Shown: positions 63,990 to 64,000 of the stretch, piece after piece
Numbering within the stretch: position 1 is the stretch's first letter
How the letters are laid out: each line of letters starts with the position of its first letter
NCBI GenBank assembly: GCA_913062815.1
Contig: CAJXWZ010000012.1
Span: forward strand, 1 to 64,000
Origin: an uncultured Colwellia sp.
GTDB lineage: Bacteria > Pseudomonadota > Gammaproteobacteria > Enterobacterales > Alteromonadaceae
DNA length: 64,000 nt
Reading direction: 5' to 3'
Made by a program: the position numbers and the translations under genes
Notes under the pieces: generated by a model
What the model was told of the DNA's origin: nothing
The model's database searches: none
Seen by the model: the letters and a program-made list of their open reading frames with translations, nothing else

Positions 63990-64000
63990 GAGATAGAGTT
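63987..64000 (+). promoter_or_regulatory. Ribosome-binding site of the next gene beyond the window
   Basis: TAGGAGATAG right after the AKR stop codon is a strong Shine-Dalgarno-like sequence. It shows the operon continues with at least one more gene past the window edge. Confidence 0.6.

Noticed and set aside
1-64000. tRNA genes, rRNA genes, CRISPR arrays and prophage structural genes
   Set aside because: I looked for their hallmarks and found none in the window.

Overview
The window is AT-rich chromosomal DNA from a marine gammaproteobacterium. The genes rpsI-petABC-sspA-sspB and dolP-diaA-yraN-lpoA/rsmI-rnpB, together with marine TonB receptors, sulfatases and a DUF2982-like protein, point to Alteromonadales, most likely the Colwellia/Thalassotalea group. 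The taxon is inferred from gene order and protein character; no search was run.

Region 1 (1-10.8 kb) is conserved housekeeping DNA: the end of rpsI, the cytochrome bc1 operon petABC, sspA-sspB, then a minus-strand block for outer-membrane and peptidoglycan upkeep (lpoA-yraN-diaA-dolP), then rsmI, a serine hydrolase and the RNase P RNA gene rnpB.

Region 2 (10.75 to at least 27.1 kb) looks like a stack of mobile islands inserted one after another at the 3' end of rnpB. Four related copies of the rnpB end sequence lie at about 10.75, 14.72, 24.27 and 26.72 kb, each followed by a terminator-like hairpin. After three of them comes an integrase or the remnant of one: a 344-codon truncated gene at 10.91 kb, a 32-codon remnant at 15.03 kb and a 10-codon remnant at 27.04 kb. 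The first integrase is cut by an IS110-family (IS1111-type) element whose 12-bp inverted repeats and possible guide-RNA region are visible. Cargo includes a self-inhibited-type Fic protein, an ECF sigma/FecR/TonB-receptor signalling cassette with two sulfatases (sulfated-polysaccharide use), a PEP-CTERM protein, an NTF2-like exported protein and an HxlR regulator.

Region 3 (27-57 kb) is a mosaic of accessory genes: a beta-barrel protein, a cyclophilin lipoprotein, a LysR regulator divergent from an SRPBCC protein and an unknown 329-residue protein, a membrane-anchored DJ-1/PfpI protein, a DraG-type lipoprotein, an NhaC antiporter, a sigma-54-controlled ABC efflux operon with its own two-component system, an unusual SDR, a multicopper oxidase behind a Fur-like site, a lone astB, a very large hybrid histidine kinase with six CHASE3-like repeats, and two linked lipoproteins.

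Region 4 (55-64 kb) is a sugar-use regulon: TonB receptor, sodium/solute symporter, GH31 glycosidase, GntR/UTRA regulator and xylose-reductase-like aldo/keto reductase. A perfect 12-bp palindrome occurs in front of all three transcription units and is the likely GntR operator. The last bases hold a ribosome-binding site for a gene beyond the window.
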